Source: Euptelea pleiosperma
Lineage: Eukaryota; Streptophyta; Magnoliopsida; Ranunculales; Eupteleaceae
Assembly (NCBI GenBank): GCA_035048495.1
Contig: CM068545.1
Coordinates: 43,518,450-43,582,449, forward strand
Direction: 5' to 3'
DNA length: 64,000 nt
Below are positions 46,018 to 59,387 of this stretch, piece after piece; the first letter of the stretch is position 1; each line of letters starts with the position of its first letter. Under the pieces are notes generated by a model that was not told the DNA's origin, made no database searches, and saw only the letters and a program-made list of their open reading frames with translations. The translations under genes were made by a program, and so were the position numbers.

Positions 46018-48944
46018 TGTAAAACCCTGAACTTTTCAGGGATTTTTCATTTTCTTATTAAGGGTAAAATAGGAACTAGAAAAAAAAATTTCTTTGAAAA
46101 TTAAATTCGACATTTAAAAATTGTGTGAGAACGTAGAAATCAAAACCGACATCTTTGCATGACACTTAGAAATTTGCACCATTGTTCTATTAGCTTTTAA
46201 TACTATTTTAACATAATTATATAAGACATTTTTGTTGGTATGATTAAACTATGCATAAGTAGACTTAAATAACAATTCACTTAGTTATTTTGAACATCAT
46301 TTAAATAATATTTCATGTTAGATAAGTCAATTTTTGACTTTTATAAAAAATGGATAAATTGCATAATTGGGTCAATCTTTATGATAAACACTTTTAATCA
46401 CAAATGATTTTGAGAATATCTAATTTTAGGGGTATGTGGACCCCATGTGATAGTTTTTAAACAACGTTTTAAACGGTTGAGACATAACGTATTTTTCGGG
46501 TCTTAATTTGGACTTATGGTAAGAATATTAGAATTTTGGCCTAATTTGTAAAATTTCCAGAAAATAGGGACCTCATTGCAAAATTACTTATTTTTATTTT
46601 TCCCACATGTGTACACATGTTCACACACGTGAGAGACTTGGGCCGGACCTTGAAAACAGTATTTTTGATGATGAGTTTTCAAAATATAGTATTAATATAT
46701 ATATTCTTTAAGAGCCTTTATAAAAATAAATGAATGTAACATTTTTTCATACCAAATATGGTGGGACATTAAGACCAATGGGTCCCACATCGGAGATCCC
46801 CAAATACCAAAAGGAATATCTTTACAATAAATATTTGACCATTCAACTTGACTTTTACCAAAAATAATAATATTTTATTCTAAAGAAAATAAATGCTAAG
46901 GAATCCAACGGTTTTGTTTAGTAATTACTTATATTTTCTTAAGAAAAATTTAAGGAAAAGCTTTCACACCAAAGAAAACAGCCACTTTATTAATAATAAA
47001 AAATTAATTAATTTATTCTTTACCATTAAAAGAAAATTTGGAAACTTTACCATGTCACTTACCTTATAGGTTCACCCAAGAGAATTTATTGCCATGAATG
47101 AAAAAACCGTTACAAAACCTTTCACCATCCCAAATTGGTAACTCCCTCACCCCAAAAACACTATAAATAAGGGTCCTCCCCCATACATAATTCACACCTC
47201 TCCTCTGTGAATTCTTCACCTCCTAAAGAATTCTTACTTCGCTTTCTAGTTCTAGTTCTAGTAGGAGTGTAATTCTTGTTCTACATTGGGAGGAAGAGGA
47301 AGGAAATAAAGCAAGAAAAAGGTATGGATATTTTAATTGTTTACATGCCTTAATCGATCTTTCTACCATAAAAAGATTAAAATTTTGGATTCATTGTAAA
47401 TACATGCTCATAAACTTTTACCTGTTCGTCGAATGCTTATAATTTGATTTAACATTCTTGTTGTTAAACTGTCATTCTAGTTAATTCTTTTGTTAACAAA
47501 TTAAGGTTATCTTGAAATGTTATTAGTCGGGAGTGCGTATAGGCTCTGCGGCCCGAAGGTTTGAATTAGTCGGGAGTGCGCATAGGCTCTGCGGCCCGAA
47601 GGTTTGAATTAGTCGGGAGTGCGCATAGGCTCTGCGGCCCGAAGGATTGAATTTAGCTGGGAGTGCGCATAGGCTCTGCGGCCCAGAGGAACCCCAAAGA
47701 ATTAACAAGGGCTCGGTGCCCTAGGGTGAAAGACCCCAAACCCCTACAGAAGAACCTACGGGTTGGACCATTGACTTTTATAGATGGTTAGTTAGGATAC
47801 GGATTCTCAAATTTTCCCATCTCTTTCATGCATTTGTTATATGATTTTGTTACTTGAACTGCTTATAAAATAAATGTTAGATTTATTAATGTATGAAGAA
47901 ATGATTGTATCCGTGATATACTGAGCTTTAAAGCTCACGGTTTGCATGTTTCAAACCGCCAGATCAAGAGGATCTTATTGAAGATGGAGTGTTCGAGGAA
48001 GACCACGGAATCATAGAAGCAGACTTAGATTTAGAATTTAATTCACCTGAGGGTAACTAGGTTTGCTTTTCTGTTAGTTAACTTTATTTCAGTTAATAAG
48101 TTTTGAATAATGTAATCCTCATGAATTCCATGAAGATATTAGTAGAATACTTCAATAACTTTGAATTGAATAAAAATGGGAGTTTTATTGAAGAATATTC
48201 TTTAAAAAAATATTTATTTTAAAAAGAATTATTATAGCGTAACCAATTTGATAAATTAATTTTTCTTTGACTTCCATTAGATTTGACCTCAATCAACTCT
48301 AAGTCATCTGGTTAATTTAATGGTTGTGTTTATACATGATAATTACTTTAGATGGATCATAAGTTTCTAGAATACCTGGAGCATGTGCCACAAACACGAG
48401 TTAGGATGATTACCGGGATACACCCTGCGTACGGTTACTTTTTCTCCACGGACCAGCGAAAAGTCTATAGACGGCAAGCATGACACTACAGGGCATACCA
48501 ACGCATGTTTAGAAGGATATTCGGAATCCTACCAAGAAGGCTACAAAGGGTAGATCCAGATTTGTTGTCAACCGCGGAGTTCGATCCACGAGTACACACT
48601 TACGACGTGAACCGAGTTCCTATACCGCCATCATCTCCGACTTATACCCCGATGGAACCGGATGAAGATGTAGCGGATAACTACACTCATATCCCTTCAC
48701 CGACATGTTCTCATACTTAGCAATGATCACTACTAGAATTTAGTTAATTATTTCAGTTTTTTCGTTGTATTTCTCTTCCGCACTAACTCTGATATTATGA
48801 AGTACTTTAAATGAATGAATAATTATTTTGGTTACGTATAATGTTTCATTTTTCTCTGTTACTTTATCACGTCTTTTAACTGGGTCATGCGTCGATCCAC
48901 GAGTTATCGAAACGGTCCAGGGTGCCCGAATTTGGGGCGTGACA
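46018..48944 (+). repeat. Solo LTR of a different family, target duplication gcatt
   Basis: 2927 bp, starts TGTAAAACCC and ends GGGGCGTGACA, flanked by gcatt at 46013-46017 and 48945-48949; joining the flanks restores the RT frame. TATAAATA at 47162-47169 marks the promoter. A 43-bp tandem repeat lies at 47523-47695. These LTR ends are common among plant Ty3/gypsy chromoviruses, but the family cannot be fixed without internal sequence. Confidence 0.88.
47523..47695. repeat. 43-bp tandem repeat, four units
   Basis: Units start near 47523, 47566, 47609 and 47652, each containing gggagtgcgcataggctctg and gcggcccgaag. The first three are almost the same; the fourth differs more. Confidence 0.9.
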
Positions 48945-51304
48945 GCATTGATTACAGACGACTCAACACCAACACCAGGAAGGACCATTTTTTGTTACCG
49001 TTCATAGACCAGATGTTGGAGAGACTGGCAGGTCATTCTTATTACTGCTTCCTTGATGGTTACTCAGGGTATAATCAAATACCCATCACCCCTGAGGACC
49101 ACGAGAAGACAACATTCACCTATCCCTTCTGCACTTTTGCATACAAGCGCATGCCCTTTGGCCTCTGCAATGCACTCGCGACCTGCCAACAGTGTATGAT
49201 GAGCATTTTCTCTGACATGGTGGAAAGATTCCTCAAAGTCTTTATGGACGACTTCTCAGTCTTTGGGTCATCCTTTGATGACTGTCTCAACCATCTAGGG
49301 CTTGTACTTCAATGGTGTCAAGACAAACGACTTGTCCTCAATTGGGAAAAATGTCATTTCATGGTGACGAAGGGCATAGTCCTGGGACATGTTATTTCCC
49401 ATCAGGGCATTGAGGTTGACAAAGCTAAAATTGATATCATCTTGACCTTGCCCATTCCTAAGTCCGTATGTGACATCCAGTCCTTTTTGGGACATGGAGG
49501 ATTCTATAGGCGATTCATAAAGGACTTCTCTCAAATCGCTCGACCTCTGTCTCATCTTCTGGCTAAAGATAGTCCTTTCGATTTTAATGCTGACTGTGTC
49601 AAGGCATTTTAGCATCTCAAATCTGAGCTCATTTCTGCACCCATCATCCGTCCCCCGGATTGGACCCTACCTTTCGAGGTGATGTCCGATGCTTATGACT
49701 ACGCGTTAGGAACCGTTCTAGGGCAGAGAGTTGACAAAAGGTCACACGTGATCTACTTTGCAAGCAAAACTCTTAACTCTGCCCAAATGAATTACTTCAC
49801 CACTGAGAAAGAGCTCCTGGCGGTATTCTTCACCCTTGATAAATTTCGTCCGTACCTCCTAGCCACTAAGGTGGTAGTATACACTGATCATGCAGCCTTT
49901 CGTTATCTCATGTCGAAAAAAGAAACCAAGCCTCAATTATTCTGATGGATTTTATTACTGCAGGAATTCGGCCTCGAGATTAAGGACAAGAAAGGAATTG
50001 AGAGTGTAGTGGCTGATCACTTGTCTAGACTGACTTTAGAGTCATCCTTCGACACCCAGCCCATCCATGAGACATTTCCAGATGAACAATTGTTCGCTAT
50101 CTTCGTTAATCCATGGTATGCTGACATTGTCAACTACTTTGTTACCGAAGAAATGCCTTCACGCTGGTCAAAATAGGACATGAGCCAATTCCTAGCAAGA
50201 GTTAAGTACTACTCTTGGGATGGCCCTTATTTGTATAAATACTGTCCTGACCAGATCATTCGTCTCTGTGTCCCTGAGTTTGACCAATTCAATATTTTGT
50301 CCTCGTGTTATGACCAACCTTGTGGTGGTCATTTTAGCACTAAGAAGACTGCAGAAAAAGTGCTACAATACAGATTCTACTGGCCCACACTATTTAAAGA
50401 TGCCCACATCTTCAGGAAAACCTGTCATAATTGCCAGCATCTAGGCCGCATCTCCCACGGAAACGTGATGCCCCTCACTCCCATCTAGGTCGATGAAATA
50501 TTTGACATCTGGGGCATCGACTTCATGGACCCCTTTCCAGTTTCCTATGGTTTTGAGTACATTCTCCTTGCGGTAGACTATGTCTCCAAATGGATAGAAG
50601 CCATTCCCACCAAGACCAATGACCACAAAGTCATGGTCATATTCCTAAAGGAGTTCATCTTCACCCGGTTTGGTGCCCCTAAGGCCATCATTAGTGATGG
50701 GGGCACCCATTTCTACAATAAGATATTTGAAAAATTAATGAAAAAGTATAGGGTAACCCACAAGGTTGCCCTAGCTTATCATTTGCAGATTAATGGTCAA
50801 GTAGAGATTTCTAATCGTCAGATCAAGCAGATCTTGGAAAATACAGTCAATACTACACGTAAAGACTGGTCTAGTCGTCTCACTGATGCTCTATGGGCAT
50901 ACAGAACCGCCTACAAGACCCCGCTCAATATGTCTCCCTATCGTCTGGTCTTTGGGAAACCTTGTCATCTACCGGTAGAGATTGAACATCGTGCCCTGTG
51001 GGCCATAAAGAAGCTCAACTTCGAGCTAGAAACCATAGGGGAGGAGCGAAAACTTCAAATGAATGAATTAGAAGAACTCATAAATGATGCCTACAACTTG
51101 TCCAAGAATTACAAAGCAAAAATGAAGTAGATACATGACAAGAGCATCCTCAGAAAAGAGTTCCATCTAGGACAGAAGGTCCTTCTTTATAATTTCCGTC
51201 TTCATCTCTTCCCTAGGAAACTGAAGTCTAGGTGGACCGGTCCCTATACAGTCATAACAGTCACGCCCTTTGGGGCAATCACTATTGAGGATCCCAAGGA
51301 TCAT

Positions 51305-53981
51305 TGAAACTAGGATTTTTCCGCGTCGTTGGTTACGGAAACCCTTCCAACAAAATTTATAATTTGATCCGATTTTATCCTGTAAAATGCAGAGATTTTG
51401 TATAGGGATTTGTGTCGAATGTCGATCCGCACTCGAGATTAGTCGGATTAGCACAATAAAGAACACATAAAATGACAGGAAAACTTGCAGAGAATGTAAT
51501 ACTACTTTATTTAAATCAACTTCATTCACTCGAACATGTTCTTACAATAAAAATCAAACAAAAATAAACTAATCTAGAAAGCATTTTAACAAGAGAGAGA
51601 TATAGAGAGAGAAAGAGGTGTATGAGAGAGGAAATGATAGAGAGAGAAAGAGACTAAGGTAGAGAGAGAAAGTAGGAAAAGAAGAGAGAAAATTAGGTTT
51701 TTAGAGAGATAGAGAGAGCAAATGAAGATAAGATGTTTATTCTAGAGAGAGAAATACTCACCCTGATACACTAACCTTGGACTTGAAAGATGGACATATC
51801 ATTTGGGTTAGTGCATGGAGTGGTGCACTGTGATGCACGGGCTTGCCGGTGTTGATGAAGGTGATCCTTGATGGTGTGGCTAAGAGGAGCACCATGGAGC
51901 TATGAAGAAGATGGAGAAGGTTGACCAAGTGGATCTCGTGCCCATGTGGGTGCATGCGAGGTACCAACGGTGTGCAACATCGTTTGAAGAGAGGGGTGCT
52001 CTTGGGGGGTGCGGCTGGTGTTGCAGGGTGCTCAACGGTTGAAGGCGTTGCAGGTGCAACCTTTGAAGCATTGGACCAGGCCGTGGCAAGGGGAATAGGG
52101 TGTGTAGTGGTGCGTAGTGGTGCACGTGAGACTAAGGAGGAATAGCCGGCTATGTTTGTGTGGACTTGTTGAAGAACCAGTCCAGCGAGATGATGTAGAG
52201 GAAGGAGGCAGTGCTGTTCTTGCAGCAAAGTTCCTTTTCTTTTCTTTTTTTTGTGGTGGCTGCCAGATCGTGTGACAGAGGTGGTAGAGGATCGAGAGAG
52301 GAATGGGTAGGAGAAAAGATGAGAGGGGGAGAACCCGAACAGCAACCGAAGTTGCAGGCGGCCGGAGTTGTAGACTTGCAACTCTGGTGAGCAAAAGAAA
52401 GGAAGAAGAAAAAGAAGAAGAAGGTACCTGATGCTGTGGATCGCCTACTGGTGGTGAAACCAGGAGATGAGCGTTTGGTAATGGCGCCTGAGTTGCAACG
52501 GTGACCAGCGTTGAAGAAGGAGGCAGTTGCAGACTCTCTAGAAGATGGATAGAGCGGCTAGCTTTCGGGGGGGGGACTAGCATCAGGCCAGCAAGGTGGG
52601 GACTTCTGATGAGAAGAAGAACAGGCGGTGATGTAGCAGGTGATGAGTTGTTGCAACCCGTGGAGAAGACGATGGTGGCGGCGTGTTGCTACTTTCAACA
52701 CCAGAACGGTGTGGGTAGCAGCAAGATGAAGCAGAAAAAGAAGAAGAAGAAGAAGAAGAAGGAGAAGAAGAAGAAGAAGAAGAAGAAGAAGAAGGGGAAG
52801 GAAGAAGAGGAAGAAGAGAAAGTGGAGAAAAGAAGGAGGAGAAGGGGGCAAACGTGGGGGGGAAGGTTTTGGGGAAAGAGAGGAGAAGAAAGGAGGGGGA
52901 TTAGGGTTCAAACGAACCCTTCTCCTTCCCCTTTAAACCTCCCACTTTCCTTTAATGGAAATGGGGTTTTTTAAAAATAAAAAAAATATAACCTTACGTT
53001 TCTTTGGGGAATTTCCCCATTTAGTGGACCCCCCTTTTTTTTATTTAAAAATAATTAATTTAAAGCATTTGAAAATCGCGAGGTCCACTAAATGGTTGGG
53101 CCACGGGTCGATGATGATGGGCCCGGCTACTGGCCCACATGGATTGATGATGTCCATCATCTCACAAGATGATGTGACAGACAATTTGATGACGATCGGA
53201 TGGATGGTGACTTGATTGGAACCCAGATTGGTAGATCGACGGATCTAGAGAGATCCAACGGTCCGGTGGAAAATCCAATGATCCGATTGAAGATCCAACG
53301 GTCAGAAAGCTAAAGGAAATGAGATAGAGCCAACAGGCAAGAGTTCTGAGGTTAGGTCAGTAGATCTGAGGATCAGGTGGTGATGTATAGGGAGATGAAG
53401 AGAGACGAGAGAGAAATAGGAGAAATGAGAGAGAAAACTCTACAGACTATAGAGATAACTGCTGGCGGAGGGTCTGGAACCCTAGTTTTCAATATGTTCT
53501 CTTCTCAGGCTTCGCCAGCAGAGCAGATTATCATTTTCTTCTCATTTCATGTGGCTTCGACTGCTTTGGTCCGTCTCTTGGTCATCGGCTCTCCTGCTCT
53601 CTTCGTTCTTTGGGTTGGCTTTTTGGTCCTCTTATTCAGCCCATATTTGGCCCATATCTTCTAGTCATAGCCTGTGGGCTCTTTAAGCTTTGATAATGGG
53701 CTTTCATGATCGATTTTGGCCCGCAAGTCTCGAGAATAGCCCGATCGAGTTTCCTGCAAGAGAAGAGCACGTAATGAGACTTGATCATAACGTCTTCATA
53801 CCTAGACTTTCGAAAATGTGTTTAATGCATGCAAATATACCATTTCGTCCAAAAAAGTGTGTTCTACGAAATAGAAGAGACTCTTACCTAGAAAAGTAGA
53901 TAAACAGAGTATTTTACGTAGGACAGTGAGATAACGCTAAAAGGATAATTGCTTAAAATAAGCACTTTTGAGCGAATATCA
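51305..53981 (-). repeat. Solo LTR (U3 version II) near the end of C pol
   Basis: 2677 bp, flanked by atcat (51300-51304) and atcac (53982-53986), one base different. The reading of A at 5337-5360 shows the uninterrupted site. It contains one decayed family inverted repeat (52362-52387), a GAA tract (52734-52796) and a GA-rich block. Confidence 0.9.
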
Positions 53982-54094
53982 ATCACTCATCTTTCCAGGT
54001 TAATGGGCAGCGTCTAAAGCAGTTCCATGAACTTGATGTATTGTTCATTCAGACTTTTGAGATCGATCTCATCGATCCTGTCTATGTCAACTGA

Positions 54095-54571
54095 TGATCC
54101 ACTCAGTCTCCTGTGCTCCAACTTGGTTAGGGGTGCCTGTCACCCCCGTTGTGTCTGGCTGAAGACATAAAACTTAGCGCTTTCGGAAAGGCAATTCAAG
54201 TACTCTTATAGTCTCATAAGTTGCATGCATTGTCTTTATCACTGCTATAATTTTCTGCCCATGCAGGTACCATCACTCTGGCACTACTCTGGTACTTTCC
54301 CTTGTTGTTATCCGGCAGAATTGCTAAAACCCTTCCTTCAGACTCGCATCATGAACTTATCGTCTTCACTATTTGTCTTGGTCATGAGCACCGAGGACGG
54401 TGCAATATTTTTGTTGGGGGTGGGTACTTTGCCAAAAACTCATGTGACTTTCAAAAAAAAATGAGAAAAATGGGAGAAAAGATATACTTTGTGGTGATTT
54501 TCAGAGTTTTCAAGGTGTCTTTTGTTGATTTCAGATGTGTTTTAAAAAATCGTTACAACGATGAGTCAAAA
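54095..54571 (+). other. 3' non-coding region of C, first part
   Basis: Contains both conserved stem-loops (54129-54147 and near 54388). After the second it diverges from A and is cut by a reverse LTR at 54572. Confidence 0.8.
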
Positions 54572-54845
54572 TGAAAGTAGGATTTTTCCTCGTCGTTGGT
54601 TACGGAAACCCTAGAATCAACAAGATTTGTAATTTATCTGAGATTTCCTGCAAAATTAAGAGATTCTAGCATAGGGATTCGTATCGGATGTCGATCCACA
54701 CTCGGGATTAGGGAAAGTGCAGTAAAGAACATAAAATGACTCTTTTTTTTTTTTTTTTTTTGAATTCGAACTTGATAAATCAAACACAATAATGGAAACT
54801 TAGATTAGTAAAAATGACTAAAACTTTATTAAAGTAACTGCTCTT
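54572..54845 (-). repeat. LTR fragment F (3' end of a reverse LTR)
   Basis: Begins tgaaagtaggatttttcc, the reverse complement of the LTR end. Only 274 bp are seen before element D interrupts it. The remainder and its target duplication should lie right of the window. Confidence 0.8.
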
Positions 54846-57428
54846 TGAAAGTAGGGTTTTTCCGCGTCGTTGGTTACGGAAACCTTAGAATCAACATATT
54901 TGTAATTATCCGAGACATTTAACTTGTAAAATGAGCAGTTTTGCATAGTGGCTCGTGTCGAATGTCGATCCGCACTCGGGATTAGTCGGATTAGCACGAA
55001 TAAGAAACATAAAATAACAGAGTTTTGTCAAACTCGAATCAAAATAAACTTTATTTCTTGAATTCAACTGTAACTTACAATTAAAACATGAGATAATTAA
55101 TCTATAAAACAATAAACCTAAATTAAGTAGAGAGAGAAGATAGATGGCCTAGAGAGAGAAATAGAAATTAGAGAGAAAATAAGGAAGAAAAAGATAAAGA
55201 GGAGAAGAGAGAGAAAAATGGAAGAAACTAGGGAAAGAGAGCTAGAGAAAGAAACTAGAGAGGATGGAAGAAAAGAGAAAGTGAAGAAACTTACCACTTA
55301 CCAGAGAGATCGCATCGGCCTAGATCGCACGGTCTAGGTGAAGGTGGTTTAGGACATGATGGAGCTGAAGATACCCCTTTTTTTCGGAGTGGTTGGGTCG
55401 TCGGCCAAGGAGAGAGTCCAAGGAGCATCTATTGTGGAGGACCTTGGTGCATGGAAGTCGGGGTGGTCTTCTTGAACGGTGCACACGTAGGAAGCGATAC
55501 ACCCCAGTAGTTGAGGCACCACATGGTGGCTGGCCAAGAGGAGATCTACCTCTTGAGTTGGAAGGACAGTCCGTGAGTGGGAAGAGAAGGCAGTGACGGT
55601 GCATCAGAGGAGGAGGACGAGATCAGGCGGTGGAGAGGAGAGGAATCAGCAGGCGGTGCATATGCTGCAAGGCGGTGGTGCGTGAGGAGCTCGCGGTTGA
55701 GGAGGTGAGAGATCGCCGGAAGTTGAAGCAACCGAACTTGCTGGTTCATTTTCAGGTGAAGGAGCAGCCATTCTTCAATGGAGGATGAAGCATGAAGATG
55801 GCAATGGTGGAGGCGCTGTTGCAGGTGGGCTGAGGAGGGCGGTTCGTGACGTGGTGGCCGGAGTTGCAGGCTGCAACTCCGGTAAGAAAACGCAACAAGA
55901 AGCGGTGTGGCCCGTGGCAGCAAGCTCTGCTGCGCACAGGCGGAGGGGGGGAAGTTTTAGATGAAGGAGCAGAAGAAGGAGACAGCAGCAAGAGGCGGAA
56001 GCAGACACGGTCGGAGTTCTGCAACTCCGGCCGGTAAATGAAGGTGAAGAAGACGGTGGTGGGGTTTTAGGAGCTGCAGGCCGTTGTAGGCCAGACCAGT
56101 AGCGTGGGTGGCCACTAAAGTGGCTAAACTGAGCAGGATGTGAGTGGTAGCGAGTTGGACACCTGTTGGCCGGAGTTGCAGACCTGCAACTCCGGCGAAA
56201 GAAGATAGAGAAGAAGAAGAAAGAAGAAGAGAAGAAGAAAAAGAAAAGAAGAAGAAGAAGAAGGGGCCGAGGATGAAAGGGAAGGAGCCGGAATGATATG
56301 GGGGGAAGGAGAGGAGAAAAGGGGTGAGGGATTAGGGTTCGAACGAACCCCTCTCCTTCTCCTTTTAAAGCTCCCTATTTCCTTTAATGGAAATAGGGTA
56401 TTTTTTGAAAATAAAAAATATGAAAAAAAAAATATATATATATATATTTTTTTTTAAAGTAAAACACTACTTTTCTGTGGGGAATCTCCCCATTTAGTGG
56501 ACCCCCCATTTTTTTAAAATTTAATTAAAATTATTTTGAAATTCACGGAGTCCACTAACTGGTCGGACAGCGGGTCGATGATGATGGGCCCGGCTACTGG
56601 CCCACATGGATTGATGATGTCCATCGTCTAATAAGATGATGTGACAGACAGTCTGATGGCGATCGGATGGATGGTGACTTGATTGGGACCCAGATTGGTA
56701 GATCGACGGATCTAGAGAGATCCAACGGTCTGATTGAAGATCCAACGGTCCGATGGAAGATACAACGGTCAGAAAGCTAAGGGAGATGAGATAGAGCCGA
56801 TGGGCAGGAGTTCTGGGGTTAGGTCAGTAGATTCGAGGACCGAGAGATGAAGAGAGAGAGAATAAGGAGAGATGAGAGAGAAAGTATCAGAAAATAGAGA
56901 GAAAAGCACTGGCGGAGGGTCTGGAACCCTGGTCTTCACTGTGACCATCCTCACGCTTCTCCAGTAGAGTCGACTATCATTCTTTGCTGGCTCATGTGGC
57001 TTTAAACGCTTTGGTCCGTCTCTTGGTCATTGGCTCTCCTGCTCTCTTCGTTCTTTGGGCCGGCTTTTTGGTCATCTTATTCAGCTCATATTTGGCCCAT
57101 ATCTTCTAGTCATAGCATGTGGGCTCTTTAAGCTTTGATAATGGGCTTTCATGATCGATTTGGGCCCACAAGTCTCGAGAATCGTCCCATCGGGGTTTCC
57201 TGCGACAGAAGAAGCGCGTAATGAGACTTTATCAGAACGGCTTAATATCTAGATTTTCGAAAATGTGTTTAATGCATGCAAATATACCATTTCGTCCAGA
57301 AAAGTGTGTTCTACGCAACAGAAGAGACTATTACGTAGAAAAGTAGATAAATAGAGCATTTTACGTAGGAGAATGCAATAACGCTAAAAGGATAATTGCT
57401 TAAAAAAAGCACTTTTGAGCGCATATCA
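54846..57428 (-). repeat. 3' LTR of D (U3 version II)
   Basis: 2583 bp, ends TGATATGCGC (reverse reading) and CTTTCA. Three inverted repeats (55858-55882, about 56012-56029, 56170-56195), a near-palindrome near 56374, and 21-bp 'gatccaacggtc' units at about 56714-56770. Confidence 0.92.
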
Positions 57429-59387
57429 CAACCCCCAACCAGCATATTGCCAATCCTTGGCAATTAGTGCGAAATAAATGAGCTTAAAAGGGCTCTGCAC
57501 ATGCTGCACACTTTCACATTAGCTCCGGGAAAACACCGTTCGTAAAATCATTGAATGGATGCAAAAATAGTTACATGCTAGCGAAGAGTTTGAAAGTTTT
57601 GGCAAGACTACAAACTGATAATCATGACCCAGAATAGTCAGACTCTGCGTGTGTGTGTGCTCAACGTTCTCATCATCCGACAGTAAAGATTTCCAAATCA
57701 CCTCTAAGTTTTTATGCCTCGACCTCAAATCTCACATGTTTAGCACTCAGAATAGAATCACACAAGAAGGGTTTTCTTCTTTTCTCTCAATTTATATGTG
57801 AGGAGATGTATTTAATATAAAGGGGCAAAAGATCTCACATATGTATTATTTGAAGGAAGGACATCTTTAACAGAAGAAGATCTCATGATTGGAATACCAC
57901 TTCACTCGGGAACGTCAGATCAAACTCTATAGCTTCTCTTTCTCCAATCTCCACATTTTATGATCGTACTATCCTAGAATCAAGTAGGACTTTCCTGGGT
58001 TGTAATGAGGCTTAGGTCAGGTTAGAGAGATAAAGGGATACAGGATTTCAAAGATCTTGAGAGGAAATTGCCATTTTCTTACACTTTTCCTGCGGCGTAA
58101 CACCATTATCTGGTTCTTTTTCCTTTTTTCGTATTTTTCTCTTTTTCTTGATATTTCTGAGACTGCTCAATTTCTTTTCAGCTCTTTTCATACTTTCTTT
58201 CCATATTTTGTTTTCAGCTTGAACCACTTTCTTTTTCTTTTGATTCTTCTTCTTTACTTTTCTTTTCACGGTACACCCATATCAGTTATTCTTTTGTCCA
58301 TCTCAAAATAAGGGTAGCCAGTCATGCTTCGTAGCTATACTGGATTTTAGGTTGATGGGTTTACAAAGAAAAGGCTTTTATAGAAGGGTTCAAGGGGTTT
58401 CTAGTGAAGTATAATTCAGGTGAGTAAAAAGGCTGAATGGTTCAGAAAAAATGGCCTAAATCATTTTCTAGGGTTTGCACTATCATGTATACTGTCTTAA
58501 CTGGATACAGAGAAGGTTCTGTCGTAGTAATCCAATGTTGATGTCGTTCTGAGTTTTATGATCGAAGCAAAAGATAATGAGATCTCTCAACGAATATTGC
58601 GGGCATGAAGAATAGTGAGTCATCTTGTGACTCAGGATTAATGTATAACTCTCTGAAATGATTAAAGGCTCGAAAGCTTACTGGGTTAGGTCTCCACAAT
58701 TCTTCTCACAGGATCTCTAGAATTTCCAAACTTAGGACGACTCTGATATTGATAGTGTACAATTGTGCCGAATCTGAGTTTTTCTAAGTTTTCAAAACTG
58801 CTGTAGCCACGCTTGACTTGACTCAAAGCTAACCTTAAACAAAAATTGACATCCTCAATACTGACTTAACGGAGGTTTTCAGCTAATTAAAGTCAGGGTA
58901 TTTGACACATTTTTGAAATTCTAGAAAACTTTTGGAGAACATCAGAAATCATCCCAAAAACAAGAATTTTTTTTTTTTATATATATTTTATCAAAATGAA
59001 GACATGAGTTTTGGTAAATACCCACCCCCAACCAAAATACAGCACCGTCCTCGGTGCTCATGACCGGGGCATAAAATGATGAAAAATCGGTGATGATGAT
59101 GCAAAGATTCAGGAAGGATGTTACCAAGTCGACAGAAACTCGACAGTGTGTGGTACCTGATGATTGGAAGAATGAATGTACCTACATTTCCAAAGATATA
59201 ACAATAATAACAAATGCATGAGACTCATGAACTCTAGGAATACCGAAATTGCCTTTCCGAAAGCGCTAAGTTTTACGTCTTCAGCCAAACATGATGGGGG
59301 TATATCAAGTACCCCCAACCAGGTTAAAACTCATGGAGACTGAGTGAATCTGCAGTCTTCCTGACACCTAAGGTGGAAGGGAAACAA
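57429..59387 (-). other. 3' non-coding region of D
   Basis: Uninterrupted version of the region, beginning with the G-rich tract (57429-57440). It shows both stem-loops (59296-59316 and near 59040). It serves as the reference for the insertion sites in B and E. No coding frame. Confidence 0.8.

Larger units (their letters stand above)
44439..54094 (+). pseudogene. pol: pol of element C, broken and split by two insertions
   Basis: Protease is in 44439-45263 (LLDLGASVN kept). Frameshifts follow between 45240 and 45910. RT is split at 46017/48945 by a 2927-bp LTR. It resumes at 48950, keeps the FMDD box, and then has stops at 49610-49612, 49943-49945, 50486-50488 and 51128-51130. The integrase zinc site has lost a His (now Tyr in YDQPCGGHF), and the core keeps DGGTHF and NGQVE. 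A second LTR splits the end at 51304/53982. The normal stop is at 54092-54094. It cannot make enzyme. Confidence 0.93.
35779..54571 (+). mobile_element. Element C: decayed gag-pol copy with nested insertions
   Basis: 5' LTR (35779-41054, interrupted), primer site, leader, gag, pol and the start of the 3' non-coding region. It is inserted in E after gtaga (35774-35778). It is interrupted by solo LTRs at 38035-40811, 46018-48944 and 51305-53981, and by a reverse LTR at 54572. The 3' LTR lies right of the window. It has many stops and frameshifts, so it is clearly older than A. Confidence 0.9.

Noticed and set aside
44439..54094. Treating the C frames as several small genes
   Set aside because: They align in order with the single pol of A; the breaks are stops, frameshifts and two insertions with target duplications.
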